The notes: a model not told the origin generated them from the sequence alone. A stretch of DNA of 64,000 nt from Symsagittifera roscoffensis (GCF_963678635.1 NC_087067.1:39452379-39516378); one strand, 5' to 3'; positions 12,291-23,208 are shown, counted from the first letter of the stretch. A program made the numbers and translations.

Positions 12291-13521
12291 CGAACAAGAC
12301 CTTACTAGATTAGAATTAACCAAAATTAGATTAGAAATTAGACAAAAACATTTACAAAATGTTATACGACAATAATTTAATTGAAATGTCTCTCCGACTC
12401 AATAGATCAGAGCCAATATTCCGAACCATAATAGAACTACCCGGAATTGGAAGAAGACATCGAACCAAAGACGACATACGACAAAGTAGAAACTTGCCGT
12501 ATAGTTATATGATAGTTCGGCAAAAGCCAGAACAAACTTTTATATTTCGAATACTACTTGCAATGAATTTAGATTTCCATTTGCAAACATAAAACCTTGA
12601 AGTAAATCTTCAAAATCATTTCAGGCGCTAAACAAATTAATTTTATACAATAACGATTGATAAAAAGATCTAAGATCGTTTTCCTAAAATTCTGCAGTAT
12701 TATACAAAACATGTTTGAAGAATATTTATTGGAAAATAAAAATAAAAATTAGTAGCATGACAATAAATGGTTAGTAATCATAAATCATCCTGTTGTTCCA
12801 GCTTCATCACCTAAAACATAACAGCAATCATAAACCCACTAATATCATCAAAACACTAAATCTTTCCTTTACACAAATTTAAAACTTTATTAAAATTTAA
12901 AGTCACTTAATTTAAAATCAGATCATCAAGGCTTATCCTTGGATCTTAAATCATTTTCTACTTAATTAAATTTTAAATTTGATCATCAAGGCTTATCCTT
13001 GGATCAAACAGAACAACTTTGTTCTCCCCCACCCACTTAATTAGTGTCTAACGACCTCAAACGTCGATTCACTACCCAACCCTTTCTAAAAACCCAAGAC
13101 TAATAGAAATTTTTAAACAAAACTAATCATTCAAATTAGGATAAACAGTGAAGAACTTCGGTTATTCATCCTTCACTTGACCCCTCCTCTTACCAGACCC
13201 AGGATAAATCTTAGACTTAGTAAGTTTAAAATAGTATCTAACGAACTACTCGCGTTCTAATTATACCTGAACCTTGTGGATCGATTTACTATTCTCCAAC
13301 CCTTGAACACAATCACTACCCCTAAGTAAGATTAAGTAAGTTAACACCTTAGCTTATACTAGTCACGAGAAAGTAAAAATCATTCTTCGGAATCGATATA
13401 CTTTTCTCTCCAACCCTGAACAACTAGACCCAGGTTAAGCTAACCAAAAAATCGTAAGAACTAACAGTTTAAGTCAATAGAAATCATTTAACAACCTTTT
13501 GCATCCGTCATTCTAAACCTT
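12291..13521 (+). other. Long 5' leader of the retroelement with repeats
   Basis: About 1.25 kb between the PBS and the first good ORF. A 25-bp hairpin-capable sequence (GATCATCAAGG...CCTTGGATC) occurs twice, at 12921-12945 and 12981-13005. Between about 13040 and 13440 a degenerate unit of roughly 110-180 bp recurs (TCTAACGA...TCGAT...CTCCAACCCT). A 77-codon open frame at 12359-12592 exists but shows no clear coding character. Leader functions such as packaging or dimerisation are only inferred. Confidence 0.6.
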
Positions 13522-13989
13522 ATGTCATTTAAAAACCTAGGAAATAAACAAACAATCATTTTACACAATTGTGAAATAGATAACAAAAAATACGACCTTG
13601 TAATCACACCTCATACACAAACAATTGGATACATTCGAACAAAACGACAAACACTAAAGAGAAAAATAATAACTAAACAAAGACAAATAACACGAAAAAG
13701 ATTTTCAAAAAATCGAAACGCATTTTCAGAATCAGAAACCAACAGTTTAGACGAACTTTACAAACTAAAAGAATCAATAGATAAAAATTGCCCACAACAC
13801 GATCAATTATATTTTTCTGACTCAGAAACAACTTCAAATTCATCACAAAGAGGAAAAAGAAGAATAAAAAAGCAGTATAAACACAAACCAGTACATCTAT
13901 ACAATTGGAATCAACCAATTCGACACATTAATAATTACATATTAACAGTCATCGAACGAAAAAATGAGTTCAACGCACACCCCAGGTGA
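13522..13989 (+). CDS. Retroelement ORF1, Arg/Lys-rich accessory protein (155 aa)
   Basis: First substantial ORF of the giant element. Residues about 38-65 form a dense basic block (KRQTLKRK, then TRKRFSKNR), followed by an acidic/serine block (SESETNSLDE), a second one (SDSETTSNSS) and another basic patch (GKRRIKKQYKHK). This composition resembles nucleic-acid-binding or nuclear-localising regulatory proteins in general, but I recognise no family. Its last codons overlap the start of ORF2 by 26 nt in another frame. The stop lies in CCCCAG|GTGA, a good splice-donor context, so a spliced mRNA could join its N-terminal coding region to a downstream frame. Function unknown. Confidence 0.6.
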   Translation: MSFKNLGNKQTIILHNCEIDNKKYDLVITPHTQTIGYIRTKRQTLKRKIITKQRQITRKRFSKNRNAFSESETNSLDELYKLKESIDKNCPQHDQLYFSDSETTSNSSQRGKRRIKKQYKHKPVHLYNWNQPIRHINNYILTVIERKNEFNAHPR

Positions 13990-14710
13990 CGAAACTCCAG
14001 ATGATGATGAAATCTTTCCTTTTATAGTAGATGCAGATACTGATAGAGGACAACACATATTTTGTCAAAATTTACTCGTAAATTTATTTGAACCCGGAAT
14101 CAGTCCATGTAAAACAGAGTTCCCCGATGTAAAAATCAAAAGACAAATCATAGATCACTATCTAAAAGATATATGCAACATAACACAACAGTATGGAATC
14201 TACTCTATAGAATTCACTTCCCCAAACCATAATAATAGAACATATACTATTCAAACAGACGACCTTGATTTAGAATTTTCAAAAGTTTTTTCAGAATATA
14301 TAAAAAGCATCCAATACCATAACTCACAAAGAGCAAACTCCATTTTCACCAATGAAGTTTTCGCACTAATATATAGTTATATTTCGATATTAGAAAATGA
14401 ACTCCCATTAACAAATGTCTCACCGACAGAAACATCTAAACATTTAAGAGTACGACATGAAATCACACTACTCTCTAGTTATTTAAACATCATTAAAGAA
14501 AATTTCACGAAAGACGACGTTTCACAACATACCAAACACGATTTACAAAAAATTTTAGCATGGTTCATAATAGATTATTTTACACACAATATTGATTTAA
14601 TTGCACAAGCAAGAAAAATTTTAGACCCCAAAATTCGAACGATGATACCGCTATCACAGAACAATCAGATTATGTTTGGGACCCCGAATGGTCTCATTCC
14701 GCATTTATAA
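13964..14710 (+). CDS. Retroelement ORF2, unknown, probably Gag-related (248 aa)
   Basis: Starts at ATG 13964 inside the end of ORF1 with an acidic N-terminus (GDETPDDDEIFPF). The body is a mixed, apparently globular and helix-rich sequence without zinc fingers or membrane segments. It lies in the +2 frame. Its last 115 nt overlap an open stretch in the Gag-Pol frame (open from 14596), and a -1 shift would fuse the two. It could be a matrix-like N-terminal Gag part or a separate accessory protein. I see no canonical X_XXY_YYZ slippery heptamer in the overlap. No family recognised. Confidence 0.65.
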   Translation: MSSTHTPGDETPDDDEIFPFIVDADTDRGQHIFCQNLLVNLFEPGISPCKTEFPDVKIKRQIIDHYLKDICNITQQYGIYSIEFTSPNHNNRTYTIQTDDLDLEFSKVFSEYIKSIQYHNSQRANSIFTNEVFALIYSYISILENELPLTNVSPTETSKHLRVRHEITLLSSYLNIIKENFTKDDVSQHTKHDLQKILAWFIIDYFTHNIDLIAQARKILDPKIRTMIPLSQNNQIMFGTPNGLIPHL

Positions 14711-15084
14711 ACTTTCCACAATCAATCTCAAGTCAAGCAATAAGTACAATATCTTACATAAGAGATTATGTAAGAGTAATACCATTAACAATTGATGCAA
14801 CACCATTAAACTATAATACATTTTTACCCGATACACAAAATAATAGTTTAAACTCTACAGCCATACACAATGAAAACCTCAATGGAACTAAGAATCTTAC
14901 TCAACAAGATATCCAGACACCATCACACTTCATAAATGAAGAAATTGTACACACAACAACTACACAACAAAGTATTTCACCAATACGCCCAAATTTAACA
15001 ACACCAAGAAATACAAATCCTTCACAAACACAGGTAACCTTACAATCAACCGTTAAACCTTCGGTTGCCCCTAAATATTCACAT
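14596..15084 (+). CDS. ATG-less upstream extension of the Gag-Pol frame
   Basis: From the stop at 14593-14595 the Gag-Pol frame stays open for 163 codons before its first ATG, with coding-like composition (for example SYIRDYVRVIPL) and no ATG. The first 115 nt overlap ORF2. Expression would need a -1 frameshift from ORF2, a splice, or non-AUG initiation. CAG|GTAACC at 15031 is a possible donor in this frame at phase 0. Confidence 0.5.
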
Positions 15085-18000
15085 ATGGATTACCAAACAT
15101 ACAAACCCATGACAATACCATCAAAAACACGCAAAACATTCACTAGAAACAACTTTGCAGACCATAATTATAATTATACACATCCATCAAAAACAAATTA
15201 TCAACCACAAAGAAATTTTAATCAATATACAAAACCTCGAAACTGGGATAACCCAACGGCCCAATATAATTCCACAAATTTTCAACCAAATCCTCCACAG
15301 GATCGCAGTGGAAATTACCCATTTTTTCAACAAAATAAAAATAAAAAACAAACATCTTATCAAATGGATTATTTATCCTCAGATGAAGATTTCTTACAAC
15401 CAGATATATTTGCACCAAATACTCAAGAATATCGTAGACAAGGAATACAGAAAACACGTACAAATCATAGAAATTTTTCTCCACAATCAATAGATGCACA
15501 ATATCAACAACCAATTCAACAACAAAATCCAATTAATACACAATCTTTTCAACCAATTCAACAACAAAATCCAATGACTACACACTCGTATCAACCATCA
15601 CAAATGCAAAATGAAATACCACTCCCGTATTATCTTCAACAACATGAAATAACAAGAAACCAACTTTCAAATTTTTCTCAAATGCCAAATGCAGCTGAAT
15701 CATTACAAATGACAATGAATCCATACCTTATGGGTGGATCATCAATAACATCAAATAAACCTTTAATGGTTTTCACAGGAACAGACCCTGAATACTCTGT
15801 AGAAGATTATTTAAACGCAGTAACAGCAAATTTAATTTTAAATATAGGACCTGAACCAATTAATACGCCACTACATCAAAACTGGATACATCGACGCACA
15901 GCGTTGATACAAACAACCTTAGATGGCGCAGCCCAAAAATGGTTTTCAGTACTACCTCTAGAAATAAAATCAAACTGGAAAAGATTTACACAAGAATTTT
16001 CAAAAATGTTTGACTCTGAAAGAAACAAACAACAACAAAGAGTTTTATGTAATGAAATTCGCAGATTACCAAACGAAACCATCAAGCAAATAGCAGTACG
16101 AATCGAAACACTAGTTCGAAAAGCATATTCACTAAATACACACGACTATAAAAACACTAAGATGACAGAAATCTTAATGATGACCTTAACACCACAATTA
16201 AGGAAAATAGCAATAAAAAAGAGAGCATCCCATCCTTCTTCAATTCGAGAACCCGATTTAGATTTTAGAAAACTAGTAGACAAACTAGAACAAGCAGAAA
16301 TCACGATGAAACTAGAAGAAACGGAGAATTTGAAATTACAATACGTTAACAAAATTGAAACGACTCCCACTAATATTAATAATATACAAGAATCAGAAAC
16401 AGATCTCGTTGAAAAAATCACTGAAATACTCAATATTTACGAAAAGAACCCGAACTTTAAAGGCAAACCATCTTTCAAGAAATGGTGTAATTATTGCCGA
16501 CGATACGGACATAGTATTTCCGAATGTAGACAAAAACAGCAAGATAGTCAAAATAAACCTCAAAAATACAAAGAACCAAATAAATCATTTTATCAATACA
16601 TGAAAAAAGATCAAAATCTACCAAACAAAAATGTATACAGCAACAACAGTTCAGGAAAACCACTCCCGAACAATACAAGCTATACAAGAAATCAATCTCC
16701 ATATAACTCAAGTTATAGAGGAAGATCACCAGAACGAAGAAACACGTATAATTCATCACAAAATCACTACAATAGACCGAATAGTCAAAATAACTACTCC
16801 AGATCAAATTCAAATACACAACGATTTGTTTCTAGATCTAATTCCCAATCAAGAAATAACTACTATCCAAACAACCAATCACGAAATTCATCATACAATA
16901 GGAATAGAAACTACTCCTATAATCGAAATAGAAGTTATTCAAACAACCGAAACCAGAATTACCCGAACAATCGATCAAGGAATAACTCATATAATAGATC
17001 GAACTATAACAGACAAAACAATAATTACCAAAACAGATCGCGAAATAATTCACAAAATCGACACCCAAGTTATAATAATCGTTATAGAAATTATTCCCAA
17101 TCACCACACCGGAATAATAATCACTACAATAACTCTAATAATCGTCATAGAAGTAGTACACCTAAACATCAAAGACAAATCAATCAAGTACAAGCTAACC
17201 CAGAAACAACATCAGACCCCCCAGGTATTGATGACACAGTAACTGATACGTTACAACTCAATCAAATAAACTGTACATCATCAGATTCAGAAAGTGATAC
17301 TGAAAACACTCTTGCTATCAATATGATAAAAGTCGAAAATGACTATGAATCTGTCATATATGAACAACCCTTTCCATCACACATATATGAAAATCAATCA
17401 GAATTTCTTCAAAATCATTACACTACACCCATAAATTCCACACCAACGACGCAAGAAACAAACGAGATTAACACTACAGATCAAACCAATAAAAATACCA
17501 AAACAAAATGCTTGAATACAAACCACATTTATCAAAATATACAAAAAGAACAACCCAAAGAAAAAATTTGGACAATACCATTTCTCTTAGAAAGCCCAAG
17601 AAATAAAGAATTTCAACCACCAGACCTTGAAATAGATTTTTTAATTGATTCAGGAGCAGAATCAAACATACTAAACATTCCCACATGGAATGAAATAAAA
17701 ACTTTACACCCAAAGCTAACACCTCTTGAAACCTCCAGTAAGTTAGCGACAGCACAAGGATCAACATTGATAAACTACGGAAAAATCCAATTATTTCTCC
17801 TCCCTACCAGAACAATGGAGCAAAGCAAACTTCTAAACAAGCCATTTAAACAAATATTCCATATTACTGATATTAAATATAACATCATTGGTATACCATT
17901 TATTTCAAAGTATATACCAACAATTAACATACTAAATAGTAAATTATTAATCAAAGATAAATATACAAAAACAAAAGAAACATCATTAACATTTTTTCAA

Positions 18001-21000
18001 AGATTAAATAAACAACCACCATTCTTTTCAAAATTTTATCCGATATTTAACCAACAAAGAAAACACCTGAAACCACTATCAGGAAACATCTATAATTTTT
18101 CAATAAAACAAGTTCATCAATATGATAAAGAACAAAACAAACAAAAATTTTATATGTCAGATTTTGAATTCAAACCTATTCATAAACTTTTCAAAATTAC
18201 AATCTCTTCAATAAAATATTTGAAAAATTCGAATTCAGATATTATTTCCTTACATGTTTATAACAACACACCTTACCAAGTAACATTACCTTTAGGACTT
18301 TTAGGATATTGTGAAACTAACGCTACAATATCACCAATACACGAAAAAGCCTATCGCGTAAATAATATACTCCAATTACTAGATATTTGCCAATCTACAA
18401 TTCTTAATGAAGAATTATCTATAAATAATATAATAAGTAACGAAAACAGAAATACGGATTATTTCACAAAAACTCCATATTTCAAACCTACATTCAACAT
18501 CAGTAACTACACAGAGGACCAACAGAAATTTTTAACAATGTTTAATTTCCAACATTCACAAATAACACAAGACGAATTCGAAAAGTTAGCCAAACAGCTA
18601 ATTCAATATTCATCAGTCTATGCAACATCAAAATTCGATGTTGGCAAAATCAGTTCATCACTACATCTCCCATTAAAACCAGACGCAGTTTTCAAAAAAC
18701 AAAGAGCAAGTAAAGTACCAATTCACTTACATGATAAAGTAAACAGATTACTCGATATTTTAGAACAGTACAATATTATATCACCAGTTAATAAAGAAGA
18801 ACAACCAAAAGGCAACACATTCATCAACCCCGTTATCATTCTAGCTAAAGGAGAATCATTAAAAATCGTTCTCGACGCTAGATACCTCAATTCACTCATA
18901 GATGAATCAAAATGTAATTGGCCCATTGAACCAATACAAGTTATTTTAACAAAAATAAACGGCAAATACTTTACAACCGCCGACATGAATAGTGCATACA
19001 ATCAAATGCCACTAGATGAACAATCACGACGTTTAACACAATTTGTTATCGGAAACCAACAATATGAATTCAACCGCTTATTCTATGGAATATCCATAGG
19101 ACCAGCAGCATTTTCAGCCTTTATGAGCAAAATTTTTAGACCACTAATACTCAAGAAAAACGCAATCACCTATTTAGACGATGTTTTTATGCAATCACAA
19201 TCAAAAGACGAAATGTTCAAAGTTTTAGAAACATATCACCAAATACTTCAGAATGAAAATCTGAAGGCCGCCCCCGATAAATCACATTTCTTTTTGACAA
19301 GAGTTAAATTCTTAGGACATAACATAGAAAGAAAAACAATCACTCCACTGAAATCACGCATTGACGCTATTCAAAAACTTCAACCACCAACAAATAAAAA
19401 GAAAATCCAAGAGTTCCTTGGAATGTTAAACTTTTTAAGTAAATATGTTTATAAAATGCAATTATATCTACGACCATTTTACAACATCCTTAGACAACAA
19501 AATAATTTTGAATGGAATACAGAACATCAAACACGATTCGAAGAAATAAAGAAACTTTTAACTGAACAAATTTCAAACACAATTCCAGACCCTGATCAAC
19601 CATTTTATGCAATGTGCGATGCTTCGAACTTTGGCATCGGCGCAGCATTATTACAATCACATAATGGTACAAATAAAATGAACCTAATATCAGCAAATTC
19701 TCGATTATTCACTCAAGCAGAGCTACGACTCTCAACTCTAATGAGAGAATGTACAGCCATAATATATACACTGACAGAATATGAATTTCTGATACTTGGA
19801 TCAAAACATCCCACAGTTTTATTCACAGACCACAAACCAATCATCTTTCTTTTTACACAGAAATCTAACCCAAACCACCGAGTTTACAGATTTCAACTAA
19901 TTCTAATGAAGTTTCCAAACCTACATATAGTTTGGACTGCAGGAAAAAATCTTGCATTACCAGACACCTTAAGTCGAAATACACCACCTGAATTACTTAC
20001 ACGAAAAACAACAGTTGAAATACCCAAAAACATAAAATTCTACCTTGCAGAAAACGAAACATCACCTCGATTAGAATGCAAATATGCAGTTAAAACTGAT
20101 ATTGAACAATCACAAATAAATAATTTACAACATTTCCCACTTTATTTAGATTGTCAAAATAATCATTATGAAGTTGACCTACTTGGAACATCAACTTTTA
20201 AACCAATTCCATATTCTCAATGGATAAAAAATAACACCCAACAAAAACGAACAAAACAACACCTACCTAAAAAAGACCATTTTCCACTAATTGAAAAAGA
20301 AGATTTAACTGATAAAATAAATTTATCAGGACCACAAACAAATGATTCAAAATACACAATAAATCAAGTTTTTGACCTTCACGACCCACTTGATACAATA
20401 CCCTTATCTAAATTCGAAGTTGAAAACATTTTTCTCCCCCCAACAGATACGATTACAATTTCAACACTGAAACAATATCAAAACCTTGACCCGATAATTC
20501 GACAACTAAAATCATGGCACAAATATAAAACTAAACCTATCAAAGCAGATTCAACCATTCTAGGAAACAAAACACTCCTCCGATACTTTCGCAAATTTAA
20601 CAACACAACAATCAATGAAACTACAGACCTTTTAGAATACAATTTAAACGAATCCACTGTTCCCTGTCTCCCTATAAGTATGATTCTTATAGCTTTTAAT
20701 ATTTCACATACACAAAATATTAAAGGACACTCTGGATCAGAAAAAACATATTCAAATTTTATACAAAATTTTTACTTCCCAAATGCACCAATTTGGATAA
20801 AAGTACTATGCAATGATTGTATAGTATGTCAGCTAAATAAACCTTACCCAAATCAAAAACAAGTAGCACAAAAACAAGATTTTAAAGGACAAAGTTTATA
20901 CTTTAATCACCGTATCTCATTTGATACTAAAGGACCAATTTCACCCTCATCAGAAGGAAACTCCTACATTATGGTAATTGTTGACGCATTTACACATTAT

Positions 21001-22185
21001 GTAGCACTTAATCCAGTACCACATTGTAACGCTTATTACGCATACACAACACTCTATGAACACTGGATAGCAAAATTTGGACTACCAGAAATTTTAGTTA
21101 CAGACAATGGTACAGAATTCATAAATAATGAAATAATAACACTATGTCATTTATACAACATTAAACACAAACCACGTACATCTCATGCACCTTGGACAAA
21201 CGGCTTAGTCGAAGGTATGAACCGTTCATTACAAGAATATCTTAGATGTATCATCAACGGAAATGATACAAAATATACCGAATGGTCAGCAGATGTAAAA
21301 TTATTTCCCTTAGCATATAATTCACAAATTACGACAACTTTAGGAATGTCACCATACGAAATGGTTTTTAACCAAAAGCCACGCAAACCAATAATGTTTA
21401 CAGCAAATTCACATAAAAACGCACAAGGTTATTGTCAACCAAATAAAGACTCAATTTGTTATAACCTACCTTTACATACACACGATGAAGATCATTTTCA
21501 TCACCCACAAATTCTTAAATTAGCCTCCGGTACACACACCGAATGGATTTTAAATAGAGATAAAAAACACAATGAAATTTATCAAAAAATAACAAAAAAG
21601 TTATTACAAAGACAAAATATTAATGAACAAATCAATTCACGTTTTACACCAGCTTCCGATTTAAAAATTGGAACATTTGTTTTAATACCTAATTTTAATA
21701 CTCACAAAGGAATTTCTAAAAAATTACAACCCCTCCGAAAAGGACCCTATCAAATAATTGCAAAACCCACAGATGTCACATATAAAATTATCGACTCAAA
21801 CAAAAAAGAAATCGTTCAACATCGAAACAACCTATTACCTTATTACCCAAAAGAATACGCACTCCGCGAATTAACTCAATTATATTCTTTCACAGGATTA
21901 AAAATCATTCAAAATGAACCACATCTAAAAAACACAGAACAAAATGATAACCCCACCGAAACTCAAAACACAAAACCAACCGCCACCAAAAACAATACAC
22001 AAAATCATAAAGAATCTCCAAAACAAAGAAAAAATAGAAAAATGACAGAACAAATAATACCCCAAGAAGAAATAGACAAATCAGAACATAGAAAGACAAC
22101 AAGACTCCGAAATCAACCACGTAAAAACTACAAAATGTTCATCCCCCAATCTAAAATATTAAAGAAAGTAGAATTTAAAAAGTAA
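15085..22185 (+). CDS. gag-pol: Gag-Pol polyprotein of Ty3/gypsy-type element (2366 aa from first ATG)
   Basis: One uninterrupted frame. Approximate order: Gln/Asn/Pro-rich N-terminus; retrotransposon Gag capsid-like region at residues 220-430; CCHC zinc knuckle at about 467-480 (CNYCRRYGHSISEC); Asn/Arg/Ser/Tyr-rich low-complexity linker at 500-700; aspartic protease DSGAES near 855; reverse transcriptase at 1210-1400 with YLDD at 1363-1366; RNase H from about 1500 (CDASNFGIGAAL, later TDHKP); integrase HHCC zinc module from about 1874 (HTQNIKGH ... CNDCIVC); integrase core with D near 1945, D near 2006 and E 36 residues later (DX35E); GPY module (LRKGPYQII) near 2215; basic tail. All catalytic residues are present, so the enzyme set looks potentially active. 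The frame is already open upstream from 14596 without an ATG, so the real N-terminus may be longer. Confidence 0.95.
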   Translation: MDYQTYKPMTIPSKTRKTFTRNNFADHNYNYTHPSKTNYQPQRNFNQYTKPRNWDNPTAQYNSTNFQPNPPQDRSGNYPFFQQNKNKKQTSYQMDYLSSDEDFLQPDIFAPNTQEYRRQGIQKTRTNHRNFSPQSIDAQYQQPIQQQNPINTQSFQPIQQQNPMTTHSYQPSQMQNEIPLPYYLQQHEITRNQLSNFSQMPNAAESLQMTMNPYLMGGSSITSNKPLMVFTGTDPEYSVEDYLNAVTANLILNIGPEPINTPLHQNWIHRRTALIQTTLDGAAQKWFSVLPLEIKSNWKRFTQEFSKMFDSERNKQQQRVLCNEIRRLPNETIKQIAVRIETLVRKAYSLNTHDYKNTKMTEILMMTLTPQLRKIAIKKRASHPSSIREPDLDFRKLVDKLEQAEITMKLEETENLKLQYVNKIETTPTNINNIQESETDLVEKITEILNIYEKNPNFKGKPSFKKWCNYCRRYGHSISECRQKQQDSQNKPQKYKEPNKSFYQYMKKDQNLPNKNVYSNNSSGKPLPNNTSYTRNQSPYNSSYRGRSPERRNTYNSSQNHYNRPNSQNNYSRSNSNTQRFVSRSNSQSRNNYYPNNQSRNSSYNRNRNYSYNRNRSYSNNRNQNYPNNRSRNNSYNRSNYNRQNNNYQNRSRNNSQNRHPSYNNRYRNYSQSPHRNNNHYNNSNNRHRSSTPKHQRQINQVQANPETTSDPPGIDDTVTDTLQLNQINCTSSDSESDTENTLAINMIKVENDYESVIYEQPFPSHIYENQSEFLQNHYTTPINSTPTTQETNEINTTDQTNKNTKTKCLNTNHIYQNIQKEQPKEKIWTIPFLLESPRNKEFQPPDLEIDFLIDSGAESNILNIPTWNEIKTLHPKLTPLETSSKLATAQGSTLINYGKIQLFLLPTRTMEQSKLLNKPFKQIFHITDIKYNIIGIPFISKYIPTINILNSKLLIKDKYTKTKETSLTFFQRLNKQPPFFSKFYPIFNQQRKHLKPLSGNIYNFSIKQVHQYDKEQNKQKFYMSDFEFKPIHKLFKITISSIKYLKNSNSDIISLHVYNNTPYQVTLPLGLLGYCETNATISPIHEKAYRVNNILQLLDICQSTILNEELSINNIISNENRNTDYFTKTPYFKPTFNISNYTEDQQKFLTMFNFQHSQITQDEFEKLAKQLIQYSSVYATSKFDVGKISSSLHLPLKPDAVFKKQRASKVPIHLHDKVNRLLDILEQYNIISPVNKEEQPKGNTFINPVIILAKGESLKIVLDARYLNSLIDESKCNWPIEPIQVILTKINGKYFTTADMNSAYNQMPLDEQSRRLTQFVIGNQQYEFNRLFYGISIGPAAFSAFMSKIFRPLILKKNAITYLDDVFMQSQSKDEMFKVLETYHQILQNENLKAAPDKSHFFLTRVKFLGHNIERKTITPLKSRIDAIQKLQPPTNKKKIQEFLGMLNFLSKYVYKMQLYLRPFYNILRQQNNFEWNTEHQTRFEEIKKLLTEQISNTIPDPDQPFYAMCDASNFGIGAALLQSHNGTNKMNLISANSRLFTQAELRLSTLMRECTAIIYTLTEYEFLILGSKHPTVLFTDHKPIIFLFTQKSNPNHRVYRFQLILMKFPNLHIVWTAGKNLALPDTLSRNTPPELLTRKTTVEIPKNIKFYLAENETSPRLECKYAVKTDIEQSQINNLQHFPLYLDCQNNHYEVDLLGTSTFKPIPYSQWIKNNTQQKRTKQHLPKKDHFPLIEKEDLTDKINLSGPQTNDSKYTINQVFDLHDPLDTIPLSKFEVENIFLPPTDTITISTLKQYQNLDPIIRQLKSWHKYKTKPIKADSTILGNKTLLRYFRKFNNTTINETTDLLEYNLNESTVPCLPISMILIAFNISHTQNIKGHSGSEKTYSNFIQNFYFPNAPIWIKVLCNDCIVCQLNKPYPNQKQVAQKQDFKGQSLYFNHRISFDTKGPISPSSEGNSYIMVIVDAFTHYVALNPVPHCNAYYAYTTLYEHWIAKFGLPEILVTDNGTEFINNEIITLCHLYNIKHKPRTSHAPWTNGLVEGMNRSLQEYLRCIINGNDTKYTEWSADVKLFPLAYNSQITTTLGMSPYEMVFNQKPRKPIMFTANSHKNAQGYCQPNKDSICYNLPLHTHDEDHFHHPQILKLASGTHTEWILNRDKKHNEIYQKITKKLLQRQNINEQINSRFTPASDLKIGTFVLIPNFNTHKGISKKLQPLRKGPYQIIAKPTDVTYKIIDSNKKEIVQHRNNLLPYYPKEYALRELTQLYSFTGLKIIQNEPHLKNTEQNDNPTETQNTKPTATKNNTQNHKESPKQRKNRKMTEQIIPQEEIDKSEHRKTTRLRNQPRKNYKMFIPQSKILKKVEFKK

Positions 22186-22787
22186 TTTTAACATTTTATA
22201 CTTCACAATCTTGAAACCTCCGTAACATTTTTCATTTCCATTTTTCAAAATAACATGCTCACAAAGTACGCAATAATTCTAGTTCAAAATAGACCAATAG
22301 GATTCATCCAATCCGCCACTTTCTCTAACTCAAACTAAGATCAATTAGACGAATAATCTAGAACTCCAGGCACATCTCTAACTATAACTTTACAACCTCC
22401 AGGTCAAAAATAAGCAAACCACTCCAACTTGACAGCTAAAATAAATATCACCATAATACCGTACCCCTCCCTTATCTAATAACCCAAAGATCAACAATAT
22501 TTCCCCAACTCAGACCACGAATACCCCCAAAACAAATTTGATAACTTAGCCTAAAGTCACAAAATGAAGATTTTAATTAGCCTAAAGTATAAAAATCTCA
22601 CCATACCCCGGATCATTTGACAAACAAAAATAAAGAAAAAGACGACCTCCCAGTCACCATGAAAATTGCCCCCAACAATTTTTCACGAAACTCAACCCAC
22701 TTGTCAAAAAACTAATAAATAATTCGACCACACTAGAAAATCGCCTCAAACAGCAAAAAAATATTCGACCAAGAGATCATTTCTTAA
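22186..22787 (+). other. Intergenic region between pol and the membrane ORFs
   Basis: About 600 bp, A/C-rich, without a long open frame on either strand. It probably carries splice or promoter signals for the downstream ORFs (inference). I see no clear structure. Confidence 0.5.
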
Positions 22788-23018
22788 ATGCTTTTCTCTC
22801 AAACAGTCGCTCAAATATTTATCAATTTTAAACATTTTTTTTCAATACTTCAAGCCTTTATAATATTTCTTTTTGATATCATTGAATCTTTTCTAATAAT
22901 CATAATAATTTTTTGTAACATTTTTTTAATTTTCTACACAATAATTGAACTATTCCTCCAACTTTCCAAAACCCTTGAATATATCCACAGGTACGATTTT
23001 AACAACTTGTCTAAATGA
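22788..23018 (+). CDS. Small hydrophobic ORF (76 aa), membrane protein candidate
   Basis: A short ORF with a long run of Phe/Ile/Leu (about residues 10-58) that could form one or two membrane spans, ending with a polar tail. The local DNA becomes T-rich, unlike the A/C-rich remainder of the element, as expected for hydrophobic codons. Its TGA overlaps the ATG of the next small ORF (ATGA at 23015-23018). A CAG|GTACG donor-like site lies at about 22988-22990. No family recognised. It could be an accessory membrane peptide or an exon of a longer spliced product. Confidence 0.45.
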   Translation: MLFSQTVAQIFINFKHFFSILQAFIIFLFDIIESFLIIIIIFCNIFLIFYTIIELFLQLSKTLEYIHRYDFNNLSK

Positions 23019-23203
23019 TACGAACAATTTTCAGTAGAACTGATATTTTTTTATTGTTTGTAATTTTCATAACATTTCTATTATCCCTCATTTTGACAAT
23101 ATGTAAATGTATAAAAAAAGCAATCATCACATTTGCCCTAGCAACAATTTTTCTAATTCTTTTTTTAGAAGAATATTATAATAAACATAAACCTTCCCAC
23201 TAA
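23015..23203 (+). CDS. Second small hydrophobic ORF (62 aa)
   Basis: Begins at the ATGA overlap with the preceding ORF and has two hydrophobic segments (about residues 10-29 and 36-50) separated by a short basic/Cys loop (CKCIKK), with a charged C-terminus. The arrangement resembles small viral two-span membrane proteins, but similarity of shape is the only evidence. It sits directly upstream of the ATG-less frame at 23209. Confidence 0.45.
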   Translation: MIRTIFSRTDIFLLFVIFITFLLSLILTICKCIKKAIITFALATIFLILFLEEYYNKHKPSH

Positions 23204-23208
23204 AGTAA

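Noticed and set aside
12359..12592. 77-codon open frame in the retroelement leader
   Set aside because: Short, in repeat-rich leader, no recognisable composition or counterpart; kept only as part of the leader description.
16631..17242. 203-codon frame on + inside Gag-Pol
   Set aside because: It is the +1/+2 shadow of the Asn/Arg/Ser low-complexity linker; its Ile/Thr-rich composition follows from the codons of the real frame.
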